NCBI GenBank assembly: GCA_046351235.1
Contig: JAXLYV010000002.1
Coordinates: 558,001 to 622,000, forward strand
From: JBBSAT01 sp046351235
GTDB lineage: Bacteria > Myxococcota_A > Polyangia > Polyangiales > Sandaracinaceae
DNA length: 64,000 bases
Direction: 5' to 3'
Every line of letters begins with the position of its first letter. Position 1 is the stretch's first letter. The position numbers and the translations under genes are program-made. Below the pieces are notes generated by a model. That model was given only the letters and a program-made list of their open reading frames with translations. It was not told the origin of the DNA and ran no database searches. Shown piece after piece: positions 17,439 through 28,708 of the stretch.

Positions 17439-19226
17439 ATGTTCAAGCTCCTGATCGCCGACGACGAGGGGAAGACCACGGTCGTCCCGCTCGTTCGCGA
17501 CGAGATCACGATCGGTCGCAAGGAAGGCAACACGATCCGCCTGACGGAGCGGAACGTCTCGCGCAAGCACGCGAAGCTCCGCCGCAGCAACGGCGCGTTC
17601 GTGCTCGAGGACCTGACCTCGTACAACGGGGTCAAGGTCAACGGGAAGAAGATCGCGGCCGAGACGTCGCTCAAGCCGGGCGATCAGATCCTCATCGGCG
17701 ACTACCAGCTCGCGCTGCAGCTCGACGGGGACACCGCGAGCGCCACGCTCCCCGAGCAGACGGCGCCGAGCGCGGCGGTCGCGCCGACCGAGGTCGTCAC
17801 CGCGATGATCAGCGCGCCTGCGCCCTCGATGGGGCCGCCGGCGCGCTTCGTGATGATGTCGCCGCCCGCGCCGGGCGCCGAGTACGCGCTCTCGCGCGAG
17901 CGGATGCGCATCGGGCGCGCCGAGGACCTCGAGATCTGGGTGAACCACCGCTCCATCTCGCGCGAGCACGCCGAGGTGGTGAACGAAGGCGGGCGCCTCA
18001 TCATCAAGGATCTCGCGAGCGCCAACGGCCTGCGCGTGAACGGCGCGGAGACGAAGTCGCACGAGCTGCGGCCCGGCGACGTGGTCGAGCTCGGTCAGGT
18101 GCGCTTCCGCTTCGTTCCGGCGGGCGAGGCGTTCACCTTCGACGAGGGCCGCACGATCCAGATGGACGCGGTCTCGCTGCCCACCGAGCCCGCGGGTCCG
18201 AACCGGACGGCGATGTACGCCGCGGGCGCGATCCTGGTCCTGGCGCTGCTCGGGGGCGCGATCGTGGTGTTCTCGGGCGGTGGGAGCGACGAGCCGACGA
18301 CGGTGGCGCTGCCCCCGACGTCGGTGGTGGTGTCGGTGACCGACCCCGCCCCGGTCACGACCACGGCAGCGCCTGCCGCCGATCCGAACGTGCTCGCCAC
18401 GACGGCGATCGCCGCGTGCAACACCGCGCTGAACTCGGGGGATCTCGACGGCGCGCTCGCGCGTGCGGCCGAGGCGCTGCAGTACCGGCCCGGGGATCCG
18501 GCCGCGCTCGACTGCCAACAGCGGGCCACGGCGGAGCGCGACGAAGGCGCGACGTTCGCGGCCGGCCTCGCGCACATGCAGAACGGCGACTGGGCGGCGG
18601 CGTACGTCGCTTTCGAGTCGCTGCCGGTCGACAGCGCCTATCGTGCGCGGCCCGAGGTCGCCGAGACGATGGCCCACTTCGCGAGCGACTCCGTCACGCA
18701 GGCCGAGGCCCTCGCCGACTCGAACCCGACGGAGGCCAACCGCCTCGCGGCGAGCGTGCTCGTGATGACGGGGGTCGACCCCTCGCTGACCGCGCGGGCC
18801 GAAGACGTCGAGCGACGCACGCGCCCGCGCGGCGTGGCGCATGCGCCCATCCACCGGCCGGTGCTCGTGGCCCCGCCGCCGACGACGCGCGCGGTGACGC
18901 CGCCGCCGCCGACCACCCGCGTGGTGGCTCCACCGCCGACGACGCGCGCGGTGACGCCGCCGCCGACCTCCGCGCCGCCGTCGAGCGTCTCGGCGGGCGC
19001 CGAGTGGCAGCGCTGCCTCGCGGCCGGCGACAACAACTGCGTGATCGACCAGCTTCGCGGTCGCGCTCACTCGGCGGCCGAGCTGCGTGCGCTCTTCGGC
19101 GCGCAGCGCGCGGCCGGCGATCGGGCCGGCGCGTGCACGACGGCGCGGCAGCTGCTCACGGCGCCGGGCGTGACGGCCGCACAGCAGGCGCAGATTCGTC
19201 AGTACTCCGCCGCGCAGTGTCAGTGA
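17439..19226 (+). CDS. Double-FHA domain membrane protein with TPR-like C-terminus
   Basis: A 595-residue protein. Two FHA phosphothreonine-binding domains are clear: residues about 5-95, with IGRKEGNTIRL, NVSRKHAKL and SYNGVKVNG, and about 145-225, with IGRAEDLEIWV, SISREHAEV and SANGLRVNG. A membrane helix follows (AMYAAGAILVLALLGGAIVVF, about 258-278), then Thr/Pro-rich linkers and a helical C-terminus with TPR-like repeats. The two FHA domains face the cytoplasm and should read phosphothreonines made by kinases such as those in this window. A TTGACA at 17364-17369 may be a -35 element. A GTG at 17430 is an alternative start. The stop codon overlaps a tandem repeat. Confidence 0.85.
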   Translation: MFKLLIADDEGKTTVVPLVRDEITIGRKEGNTIRLTERNVSRKHAKLRRSNGAFVLEDLTSYNGVKVNGKKIAAETSLKPGDQILIGDYQLALQLDGDTASATLPEQTAPSAAVAPTEVVTAMISAPAPSMGPPARFVMMSPPAPGAEYALSRERMRIGRAEDLEIWVNHRSISREHAEVVNEGGRLIIKDLASANGLRVNGAETKSHELRPGDVVELGQVRFRFVPAGEAFTFDEGRTIQMDAVSLPTEPAGPNRTAMYAAGAILVLALLGGAIVVFSGGGSDEPTTVALPPTSVVVSVTDPAPVTTTAAPAADPNVLATTAIAACNTALNSGDLDGALARAAEALQYRPGDPAALDCQQRATAERDEGATFAAGLAHMQNGDWAAAYVAFESLPVDSAYRARPEVAETMAHFASDSVTQAEALADSNPTEANRLAASVLVMTGVDPSLTARAEDVERRTRPRGVAHAPIHRPVLVAPPPTTRAVTPPPPTTRVVAPPPTTRAVTPPPTSAPPSSVSAGAEWQRCLAAGDNNCVIDQLRGRAHSAAELRALFGAQRAAGDRAGACTTARQLLTAPGVTAAQQAQIRQYSAAQCQ

Positions 19227-19385
19227 GCGCGGTGTCCGTGAGCGCGGTGTCCGTGAGCGCGGTGTCAGTGAGCGCGGTGTCAGTGAGCGCGTCCGCAAGC
19301 GCGGTGTCCGTGAGCGCGGTGCCCGTCAGCGCCTGCGCGAGCGCAGTGCCCGTGAGCGCGTCCGCGAGCACCCGTCCCTGAGCAC
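19217..19385 (+). repeat. 15-bp tandem repeat starting at the FHA gene stop codon
   Basis: About ten degenerate units with core GTGTCCGTGAGCGCG or GTGTCAGTGAGCGCG. The first unit includes the last codons and the TGA stop of the FHA gene (TGTCAGTGA). Because the period is a multiple of three, several frames stay open and create spurious low-complexity peptides on both strands. No gene uses them. Confidence 0.85.
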
Positions 19386-19543
19386 GCGGTCCCGGCGCGC
19401 GCCGTGTCGAGCGGTGAAGGCCGGTCGGGCCGATGGCGGAAGGGCCCTCGCTCCGCGGGCGCGAGCACGCGCGAACGCGACGTTTCGTGGCTCCGTCGGG
19501 GCGGCGTTCCGCCGCGGTGGTCGCGCTGCAGCACGCCGCGTCG

Positions 19544-19571
19544 TTGACAGCCTCCGAGGCTCGGCGATAAT
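19544..19571 (+). promoter_or_regulatory. Sigma-70-type promoter of the OmpA/TSP3 gene
   Basis: TTGACA at 19544-19549, a 16-base spacer and GATAAT at 19566-19571. Both hexamers are close to consensus, which is striking in DNA this GC-rich. A start near 19578 would give a leader of about 60 bases before the ATG at 19639. Confidence 0.7.
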
Positions 19572-19638
19572 CGCGCCCGCCCCGCGGAATCGCGCGCGTT
19601 TTGTACGTGTGCGCTCTGGCGGCGACCACGGAGCTCTC

Positions 19639-21720
<2,082 letters not shown>

Positions 21721-21747
21721 GCGCTGCTCGATAGGGAGAAGTCGAAG

Positions 21748-21776
21748 GGCCGCCGGGCACGCTCGGCGGCCTTTTT
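21748..21776 (+). terminator. Rho-independent terminator of the OmpA/TSP3 gene
   Basis: An 8-bp GC stem GGCCGCCG (21748-21755) pairing with CGGCGGCC (21764-21771), an eight-base loop, then TTTTT at 21772-21776. It lies 28 bases after the stop codon. Confidence 0.88.
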
Positions 21777-21853
21777 CGTGCGTCGCGTGCGAGCGCACGG
21801 CCGGCCCATCCCGGGGCTCGCGCGCGGCGGTGAGCGCGCTACCATCGCGCCCG

Positions 21854-23185
21854 ATGTTCGAGAAGATCCTCGTCGCCGGCCGTGGAGAGAACGCTGCGCG
21901 CGTCGCGCGCACCTGTCGCCGTCTCGGCGCCGACACCGTCGCGACGTGCGCCGACGGAGAAGAGGAGTCGGTGCACGCGCAGGCGTGCGATGCGATCGCC
22001 CGCATCGGGGCCGCCGAGAATCACTTCCGTGCCGAGGTGCTCGTCGCCACGGCGCTCGCGAACGGCTGCCAGGCCATCCATCCGGGCTATGGCTTCTTCG
22101 ACGAGAGCCTCGAGCTTCCGCGGCGCGCGGAGGCAGCGGGCCTCGTGCTCATCGGGCCGACGGCCGAGACGCTCGTGCTCCATCGCGATCGCCTCGCGCT
22201 GCGTGAGGCGGCGATCGAGGCGGGCCTGCGCGTCCTGCCGGCGAGCGGCGCTGCGGCGTCCACGCTCGAAGAGCTGCGCGCCGAGGCCGAACAGCTCGGC
22301 TACCCCGTCGTCCTCAAGCGCGCGATCGGCCTCGCCGAGCCGCGCGCGCTGCTCGTCGCGAACGACGACGAGGAGCTCGGCAAGCACCTCGAGACGCTCG
22401 AGCTCGACGGGACGGCGATGATCCTCGAGCGCTACATCGAGCGGCCGCGCCACGTCGAGGTGCAGGTCGTGGCCGACGGGCGCGGCCACATCGGCGTCCT
22501 GGGCGACCTCGAGACCAGCGCGCGCAAGGATCACCGCCGCGTGCTCTCGGAGTCGCCCGCGCCGGCGATCGACGCCCTGCACGGGCGCGACGAGGTGCGG
22601 GCCGCGATCTGGGCCGCCGCGTTCGATCTCGTCGCCTACTCCGGCTTCCGCGGCGTCGGGTCGGTGCAGTTCCTGATCGATGCGCGCGGCGCGTTCTACT
22701 TCGCCGGGTTCCTACCGCGCCTCTCGCCCGAGCACGCGCTCGTCGAGATGTGCGCGAACGTGGATCTCGTGGAGGTCGAGGTCGTGCTCGCGCTCGGCGA
22801 GGGCGTGCCCGACGCCGTGCTGCGCGCCGAGCCCACGGGCCACGCGGTGCAGGGCCGCATCGATGCTGCGCTCGATCCGCGCGATGGCCGCCCGTTCCCG
22901 GGCCGCACGGACGACGTGCGCTGGCCGCCCTCTCCGATGGGTCGCGTGCGCATCGAGACGGGCATCCAGGCGCGCTCGAAGATCGGCGCCGACCACGACC
23001 CGATGCTCGCCACGGTGACGACGTACGCGCCCACGCGGCACGAGGCGATCCTCACGCTCGATCGCGTGATCGCCGAGACGCGCATCGGGCCGCTGATCAC
23101 GAACCTGCGCCTCTTGCGGCGCGCGCTGAACCACGAGTCGTTCCGCGCGTGCCAGTACGACGAGGGGTTCCTCGATCGCGCGTGA
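21854..23185 (+). CDS. Biotin-carboxylase-like protein lacking catalytic residues
   Basis: A 443-residue protein co-linear with biotin carboxylase (AccC). Landmarks match: KILVAGRGENAARV, AIHPGYGFFDESLE, ERYIERPRHVEVQVVADG and GHAVQGRIDAALDP. But key sites differ from the enzyme. The glycine-rich ATP lid (normally KASGGGGGRG) is KRAIGLAEPR from Lys155. The metal-binding glutamate in FEFL is Gln272, and the second one in the FIEMN segment is Gly285, with the neighbouring Asn also lost. It is therefore probably not an active carboxylase, though the fold is kept. No accB-type carrier or carboxyltransferase is nearby. A TACCAT hexamer ends eight bases before the ATG, so it may be leaderless. Function unknown. 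Confidence 0.8.
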   Translation: MFEKILVAGRGENAARVARTCRRLGADTVATCADGEEESVHAQACDAIARIGAAENHFRAEVLVATALANGCQAIHPGYGFFDESLELPRRAEAAGLVLIGPTAETLVLHRDRLALREAAIEAGLRVLPASGAAASTLEELRAEAEQLGYPVVLKRAIGLAEPRALLVANDDEELGKHLETLELDGTAMILERYIERPRHVEVQVVADGRGHIGVLGDLETSARKDHRRVLSESPAPAIDALHGRDEVRAAIWAAAFDLVAYSGFRGVGSVQFLIDARGAFYFAGFLPRLSPEHALVEMCANVDLVEVEVVLALGEGVPDAVLRAEPTGHAVQGRIDAALDPRDGRPFPGRTDDVRWPPSPMGRVRIETGIQARSKIGADHDPMLATVTTYAPTRHEAILTLDRVIAETRIGPLITNLRLLRRALNHESFRACQYDEGFLDRA

Positions 23186-23263
23186 GCGGGCGGTCGTGAT
23201 TCGTGAGGGCCACGAGTCACTCGCCCGCGCGTCCTCCGCCGGCCGAGGCTCGGCGTCGGGCGC

Positions 23264-25921
23264 TCAGCGACCGTCGGCGCCGACGCCGGCGATGAGGTTC
23301 GCGATGAGTCCGGTCCACCCGGTCTGGTGCATCGCGCCGACGCCGCGGCCGCTGTCGCCGTGGAAGTACTCGTGGAAGAGCAGGTGGTCCCGGAAGTGCG
23401 GGTCCCGCGCGAGCGCCCCGTACTGGCCCATGAAGGGCCGCGTTCCGTCGGGCCGCGGGAGGAAGAGGCGCGTCAGGCGCCGCGCGATCTCGTCGGCGGC
23501 CTCGTCGATCGAGACCATGCGGCCCGAGCCGGTGGGGCACTCGATGCGGAAGTCGTCGCCGTAGTACCGGTGGAACTCGCGCATCGCGTCGATGAGCAGG
23601 AAGTTCACCGGCATCCAGATCGGGCCGCGCCAGTTCGAGTTGCCGCCGAAGAGCGCGCTGTCGCTCTCGCCCGGCTGGTAGTGCACCTCGAGGCGCGTGG
23701 CGCCGTACGCGAACACGTAGGGGTGCGCCTCGTGGTACTTGCTGAGGGCGCGGATGCCGTAGTCCGAGAGGAACTCGGTCTCGTCGAGCATGCGGCGCAA
23801 GAGGCGCTTCATGCGGCTGCCGCGCAGGAGCGAGAGCAGGCGCCGCTGCCCTTGGCCGGGCGTGGACCAGCGCGACACGAGCGCCGCGAGATCCGGGCGG
23901 TGCGCGAGGAACCACTCGAGGCGCGCCTTGAACTGGGGCGCGGCATCCACCTCGTGCGGCTCGAGCACCTCGACCGCGAAGAGCGGCAAGAGCCCCACCA
24001 TCGAGCGCACGCGCAGCGGCTGCACGCGCCCGTCGGGCATGTGCAGCGCGTCGTAGTAGAAGCCGTCGTCCTCGTCCCAGAGGCCGTGCCCCTTGCCGTT
24101 CATGTTCGTCATCGCCATCGCGATGCCGAGGAAGTGCTCGAAGAACTTCGAGGCGATGTCCTCGTAGACCGAGTTCTCGCGGCTCAGCTCGAGCGCGATG
24201 CGCATCAGCTGCAGCGCGTAGGCCGCGACCCACGCCGTGCCGTCGGCCTGGTCGAGCATGCCGCCCGTGGGCAGGGGCGCGCTGCGATCGAAGACGCCGA
24301 TGTTGTCGAGGCCGAGAAAGCCGCCCTGGAAGATGTTGCGCCCGTAGGCGTCCTTGCGGTTCACCCACCAGGTGAAGTTGAGGAGCATCTTGTGGAAGAC
24401 GCGCTCGAGGAACGCGCGATCGCCCTTGCCGCGCGTGCGCTCCTCTTGCTTGTAGACCTTCCACGTGGCCCATGCGTGCACGGGCGGGTTCACGTCGGAG
24501 AAGGCCCACTCGTAGGCGGGAAGCTGGCCGTTCGGGTGCATGTACCACTCGCGCGTGAGCAGCACGAGCTGCTCTTTGGCGAGCTCGACGTCGACGAGGC
24601 TCAGCGGGATCGCGTGGAACGCGAGGTCCCACGCCGCGTACCAGGGGTACTCCCACTTGTCGGGCATCGAGAGCACCTCCGTGTTGTGGAGGTGCACCCA
24701 CTCGGCGTTGCGACCCTGCTGGCGCTCCACGGGCGGCGGCGGCTGCGCGGAGTCGCCCGCGAGCCACTCGCGCACGTCGTAGCGGTAGGTCTGCTTGCCC
24801 CAGATCATCCCCGAGAGCGCCTGGCGCACGATGCGGGCGCGCTCTTCGGGCGGGCCGTCGCAGGCTGGGTTGCCGCGCGCGTGCGGCGTATCGAGCAGCC
24901 CTCGGTAGAACGCGTCGGCGTCGGCGCGGCGCCGCTCGACGACGTCCGTCATCGAGGTCGCGTGCCGCGCGTGGTCCTCGTGGCTCACGCGGAAGAGCAG
25001 CTCGACGTGGCCGTGGGCCGGGACCTCGCGCCGCAGCCAGAAGCACGCTTTGGTGCCGCGCCGCTCGGCGCTCACGGCGTCCTCGCGCCCGCGCACCACG
25101 CGCTCGTGGAACGCATCCTTCACGGGGCCGCGGTTGGGGACGCCCCACAGGCGCTCACCGTTCGACTCGTTCTCGGTGAAGAGTGGCACCGCGTCGCGCT
25201 CGGCGCTCTCGAGGCGATAGCGGCCGAGCTCCCAGTGCTCGAGCTCGATCGCGCCGTCCTCCAGGCGTGCGACCGGGCGCGCCGTGCGATCGATCGACCA
25301 GCTCCACGTGTTGCGGAACCAGGCGTGCGGCAGCACGTGGATCGGCGCCGTCTCCGGCCCGCGGTTGTGCACGGTGATCCGCAGCACGAAGTCCTCGGGC
25401 GCCTCCTTGGCCCACTCGACGAAGACGTCGAAGTAGCGGCCGCTCTCGAAGGGGACGAGGTCCTGGATCTCGAGCTCGGGCTCGGCGCGGGTGCGGGCAC
25501 GGCTTCCCTGGACCAGCGCCTCGTAGGGAAACGCCGACTGCGGGTACTTGTAGAGGTAGCGCAGGTACGAGTGGCTCGGTGTCGCGTCGAGGTAGTAGTA
25601 GAGCTCCTTCACGTCCTCGCCGTGGTTGCCTTCGGCGTTCGTGACGCCGAAGAGGCGCTCCTTCAGGTACGGGTCGCGCTCGTTCCAGAGCGCGATGGCG
25701 AAGCAGAGGTGCTGCTCGCGATCGGAGAAGCCCGCGATGCCGTCCTCGCCCCAGCGGTAGGCGCGCGAGCGCGCGTGGTCGTGGGGGAAGTAGCGCCAGG
25801 CGTCGCCCGTCGCCGAGTAGTCCTCGCGCACCGTGCCCCACTGGCGCTCGCTCAGGTAGGGCCCGAAGCGCCGCCAGCGCGCGCCGTCCTCTTCGAGGCG
25901 TCGTCGTTCCACGTCGTCCAT
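23264..25921 (-). CDS. GH63-like glucosidase (mannosyl-oligosaccharide glucosidase family)
   Basis: An 885-residue cytoplasmic protein with no signal peptide. The opening DDVERRRLEEDGARWRRFGPYLSERQWGTVREDYS and the body, with KWEYPWYAAWDLAFH, GGFLGLDNIGVFDRS, TAWVAAYALQLM, GGNSNWRGPIWMPVNFLL and GDSGRGVGAMHQTGWTG, are those of the large bacterial GH63 glucosidase group, whose catalytic (alpha/alpha)6 domain forms the C-terminal half. The substrate is probably an alpha-glucoside, perhaps glucosylglycerate or a related compatible solute, but this cannot be read from the sequence. It is convergent with the biotin-carboxylase-like gene and 73 bases downstream of malic enzyme, possibly in the same transcript. 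Confidence 0.85.
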   Translation of the reverse strand: MDDVERRRLEEDGARWRRFGPYLSERQWGTVREDYSATGDAWRYFPHDHARSRAYRWGEDGIAGFSDREQHLCFAIALWNERDPYLKERLFGVTNAEGNHGEDVKELYYYLDATPSHSYLRYLYKYPQSAFPYEALVQGSRARTRAEPELEIQDLVPFESGRYFDVFVEWAKEAPEDFVLRITVHNRGPETAPIHVLPHAWFRNTWSWSIDRTARPVARLEDGAIELEHWELGRYRLESAERDAVPLFTENESNGERLWGVPNRGPVKDAFHERVVRGREDAVSAERRGTKACFWLRREVPAHGHVELLFRVSHEDHARHATSMTDVVERRRADADAFYRGLLDTPHARGNPACDGPPEERARIVRQALSGMIWGKQTYRYDVREWLAGDSAQPPPPVERQQGRNAEWVHLHNTEVLSMPDKWEYPWYAAWDLAFHAIPLSLVDVELAKEQLVLLTREWYMHPNGQLPAYEWAFSDVNPPVHAWATWKVYKQEERTRGKGDRAFLERVFHKMLLNFTWWVNRKDAYGRNIFQGGFLGLDNIGVFDRSAPLPTGGMLDQADGTAWVAAYALQLMRIALELSRENSVYEDIASKFFEHFLGIAMAMTNMNGKGHGLWDEDDGFYYDALHMPDGRVQPLRVRSMVGLLPLFAVEVLEPHEVDAAPQFKARLEWFLAHRPDLAALVSRWSTPGQGQRRLLSLLRGSRMKRLLRRMLDETEFLSDYGIRALSKYHEAHPYVFAYGATRLEVHYQPGESDSALFGGNSNWRGPIWMPVNFLLIDAMREFHRYYGDDFRIECPTGSGRMVSIDEAADEIARRLTRLFLPRPDGTRPFMGQYGALARDPHFRDHLLFHEYFHGDSGRGVGAMHQTGWTGLIANLIAGVGADGR

Positions 25922-25994
25922 GTCGATTGGGTCGCCCTCGCGAGGACGACTCTACACGGTCGGGACGGGGCCCCGGGGCGCCGCGCGCGTCCCT

Positions 25995-27665
25995 TCAGGC
26001 GTAGGCCGGCTCCCAGCGCAGGGCGCGCATCCGGGCCTCGAGCTCGCCGTCGCCGACCTGGGGCGCCGCGCCGCTCTTCATCGCGGCGAGGGCCACCGCG
26101 CGGGCCACGACCGGCGTGACGCGGCGCAGGCGGTCGATCGACGGGTAGAGCGCGCCCGCCTCGAGGTCCTCCGCCGTCACGGCCTCGGCGACGGCGTGCG
26201 CGGCGGCGACGAACATCGCGTCGGTGATGCGCCGCGCCTTCGCCGCGAGCGCGCCCAGGCCCACGCCCGGGAAGATCCACACGTTGTTGCCCTGCGCGAT
26301 GCGCCGCGTGCGCCCGCCGTGCGCGACGTCGGGGAAGGGGCTTCCGGTCGCGATCCACGCGCGGCCCTCGGTCCACGCCGTCAGATCCGCGGGGTCGGCC
26401 TCCGCCGCGCTGTTGGGGTTCGAGAGCGGGAAGATCGCGGGGCGATCACAGCCCTGCGCCATCGCGCGGATGCTGGCCTCGTCGAAGGCGCCGCGCGTGC
26501 CCGAGGTGCCGATGAGCATCGTGGGCCGGAACGCGCGGATCACCGCGGCGAGATCGCCCGTGGCCGGGTCGAGCCCGAGGGCGCGCAGGTGCGCGAGCGG
26601 CCAGGCGAGCGTGGCCTTGTAGGGCTCGTCGAAGCTGCGGCCCTCCACGAGCAGGCCGCGGCTGTCGAGCACGCCGATGGAGCGGCGCACGCGATCGGCC
26701 GGCACGCCGCGCGAGGCGAGCTCGAGGCCGATCAGGCGCGCGATGCCGAGGCCGGCCGCGCCGGCGCCGACGATCACGACGCGCTCGTCCTCGATCGCGA
26801 GCCCGCGGGCGCGCGTGGCCGCGAGCACGCCCGCGAGCGCCACGGCGGCCGTGCCTTCGATGTCGTCGTTGAACGAGAGCAGGCGCTCGCGGTAGCGGTC
26901 GAGCAGGGCGATGGCGTTGGCCTTCTTGAAGTCCTCCCACTGCAGGAGCGCCTCGGGGAAGACCTTCGCGACGGCGACGACGAGCTCCTCGACGAGCGCG
27001 TCGTAGGCCGGCCCGCGCAGGCGCGGCTCGCGCAGGCCGAGGTAGCTCGGGTCGTCGAGCAGGGCGCGGTTGTCGGTCCCCACGTCGAGCGAGATCGGCA
27101 GCGTGCGCGCCGGATGGATGCCTGCGGCGACGGTGTAGAGCGCGAGCTTGCCCACCGGGATGCCCATGCCGCCCGCGCCGAGGTCGCCGAGACCGAGGAT
27201 GCGCTCGTTGTCGGTGACGACCACGAGCTGGAGCGGGCCGTGCGTGCTCCACGTCGCCGCCCACGTCCGGAGCACCTCTTCGATGCGCCCGCGCTGGCCG
27301 GGGCCGATCCAGAGGCCGCGCGGGCGACGGTGCACGAAGCCGAGGTCGCGACACGCATCGCCCACGGTCGGCGTGTAGACGAGCGGCGCCATCTCCTCGA
27401 GGTGGTCGGCGAGCAGTCGATAGAAGAGCACCGCGTTGCGCGACTCGAGCTCGCGCAGCGCCACGTAGCGCGAGAGCGCGTCGGGATGCGCGAGCACTTG
27501 CGCGCGCGTGTGCGCGACCTGCTCGGCGAGCGTCATCACGCGCGAGGGCAGCAGCGACTCGATGCCGAGCGCGCGGCGCTCTTCGGGCGTGAAGGCGAGG
27601 TCGCGATTGAAGAAGGGATCGGCGAGCAGCGCGGCGCCGCGGAGGGTGGGTTCAGCCTGTCGCAT
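25995..27665 (-). CDS. maeA: Malic enzyme (oxaloacetate-decarboxylating)
   Basis: A 556-residue malic enzyme that converts malate to pyruvate and CO2 with reduction of NAD(P). Motifs in order: LVYTPTVGDACRDLG with the catalytic tyrosine, LGDLGAGGMGIPVGKL, the lysine segment EDFKKANAIALL, FNDDIEGTAAVALAG with metal-binding acids, the Rossmann motif VIVGAGAAGLGIARLI, and FPLSNPNSAAEA. Length is that of the large SfcA/MaeA form. Cofactor preference cannot be decided here, so the symbol is tentative. The ATG at 27665 is preferred to a GTG at 27710. A TATAGC hexamer ends ten bases before the ATG, and there is no Shine-Dalgarno. Confidence 0.92.
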   Translation of the reverse strand: MRQAEPTLRGAALLADPFFNRDLAFTPEERRALGIESLLPSRVMTLAEQVAHTRAQVLAHPDALSRYVALRELESRNAVLFYRLLADHLEEMAPLVYTPTVGDACRDLGFVHRRPRGLWIGPGQRGRIEEVLRTWAATWSTHGPLQLVVVTDNERILGLGDLGAGGMGIPVGKLALYTVAAGIHPARTLPISLDVGTDNRALLDDPSYLGLREPRLRGPAYDALVEELVVAVAKVFPEALLQWEDFKKANAIALLDRYRERLLSFNDDIEGTAAVALAGVLAATRARGLAIEDERVVIVGAGAAGLGIARLIGLELASRGVPADRVRRSIGVLDSRGLLVEGRSFDEPYKATLAWPLAHLRALGLDPATGDLAAVIRAFRPTMLIGTSGTRGAFDEASIRAMAQGCDRPAIFPLSNPNSAAEADPADLTAWTEGRAWIATGSPFPDVAHGGRTRRIAQGNNVWIFPGVGLGALAAKARRITDAMFVAAAHAVAEAVTAEDLEAGALYPSIDRLRRVTPVVARAVALAAMKSGAAPQVGDGELEARMRALRWEPAYA

Positions 27666-27728
27666 GAGGTGAGGAGCTATACGACAACCGCGGGCGGGGC
27701 GCTTCTCCACGCGCCGCCTGCGGGCGCC

Positions 27729-28619
27729 TCACAAGGGCGCGGCCTGGGTGTCGTGGAAGCGACGGTAGTCCACGCGGCGCAGGCCGCCCGCCGTCTGCGC
27801 GGCGGCGATGATGTCGACGTAGCGCGCCCCCCACTTGATCTCGTCGGCGCCGTAGCTGCGGCGCGCGTGCACGCCCTGCGAGGTGTGCTCGTCGACGCCG
27901 GTGAGGATGACGATCATCTCCATCCCCTTCTGCATCAGCGTCTCTTGCGTCTCGCCGAAGAACGGGCTCGTCTCGTCGATCACGTGCATCGCGGTCCAGC
28001 CGACCCAGAAGAGGGGGTTCGTGCGGCGCACCAGCTTGAGGTCCACGACCTTGCGGAACGTCTCGCCCTCGAGCGTGGTGATCGTCTTGGCGACGGCGAC
28101 GTCGAGCGAGGCCGAGACGAGCCGGTTGCCGCGCGCGTTCGCCATCCGCATCGAGAGCGTGGGCTTGCCCTCGTGGCGCGCGATGCAGACCGTGTTCGCG
28201 AACATCACGTTCGCGGTGGGCGTCGCGAACTTCGCGAACACGAGGCCGGTGAGCACGGCGGTGAGGAACATGCCGAGGTAGGCCTCGATCGACACGAGCA
28301 CGTGCGCGTACGTCGTGACCGGGCTCATGGTGCCGTAGCCGATGGTCATCATCGTCTGCACGCTGAAGAAGTACGCGTCCCCGAAGCTCTCCATGTTGGA
28401 CACGCAGCCCGGCGCGAGCGAGTAGAGCGCGCCGAACAAGAAGTGGAGCAGCGTGTAGACGACGAGGCAGCCGAAGATGAACGTGGTCCACCGTGCGATC
28501 ACGAGCCGGTGGTAGAGGTCGCGCAGCGGAGCCCGCGGCAGGCCGACCGCTTCGAGTGTCGGCTGGCCCTTGTTGTCGAGGAAGCGCTGTCCGCGGATCT
28601 CGGGTCGGGGGCTCGCCAC
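27729..28619 (-). CDS. Inward-rectifier-type potassium channel (KirBac-like)
   Basis: A 296-residue channel. Two membrane helices flank a pore loop: TM1 WTTFIFGCLVVYTLLHFLF (about 44-62), the filter TIGYG with its preceding pore helix (about 92-96), and TM2 LVSIEAYLGMFLTAVLTGLV. The remaining about 150 residues form the immunoglobulin-like cytoplasmic domain of Kir channels, with NVMFANTVCIARHEGKPTL, MRMANARGNRLVSA and LVWVGWT-like segments near LFWVGWTAMHVIDETSPFF. The GTG at 28619 is the first usable start. It lies 64 bases upstream of malic enzyme and in the same orientation. Its gating ligand is unknown; phospholipids and pH affect known KirBacs. Confidence 0.9.
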   Translation of the reverse strand: MASPRPEIRGQRFLDNKGQPTLEAVGLPRAPLRDLYHRLVIARWTTFIFGCLVVYTLLHFLFGALYSLAPGCVSNMESFGDAYFFSVQTMMTIGYGTMSPVTTYAHVLVSIEAYLGMFLTAVLTGLVFAKFATPTANVMFANTVCIARHEGKPTLSMRMANARGNRLVSASLDVAVAKTITTLEGETFRKVVDLKLVRRTNPLFWVGWTAMHVIDETSPFFGETQETLMQKGMEMIVILTGVDEHTSQGVHARRSYGADEIKWGARYVDIIAAAQTAGGLRRVDYRRFHDTQAAPL

Positions 28620-28708
28620 GGGTCACTTTGTCGGGCAACGGGGCGAAAATGTCGAGGGGTGCCCGCCCATTCGTCGACGGATCGCCAGGGCGTTGGTAGA
28701 GGTGCTCG

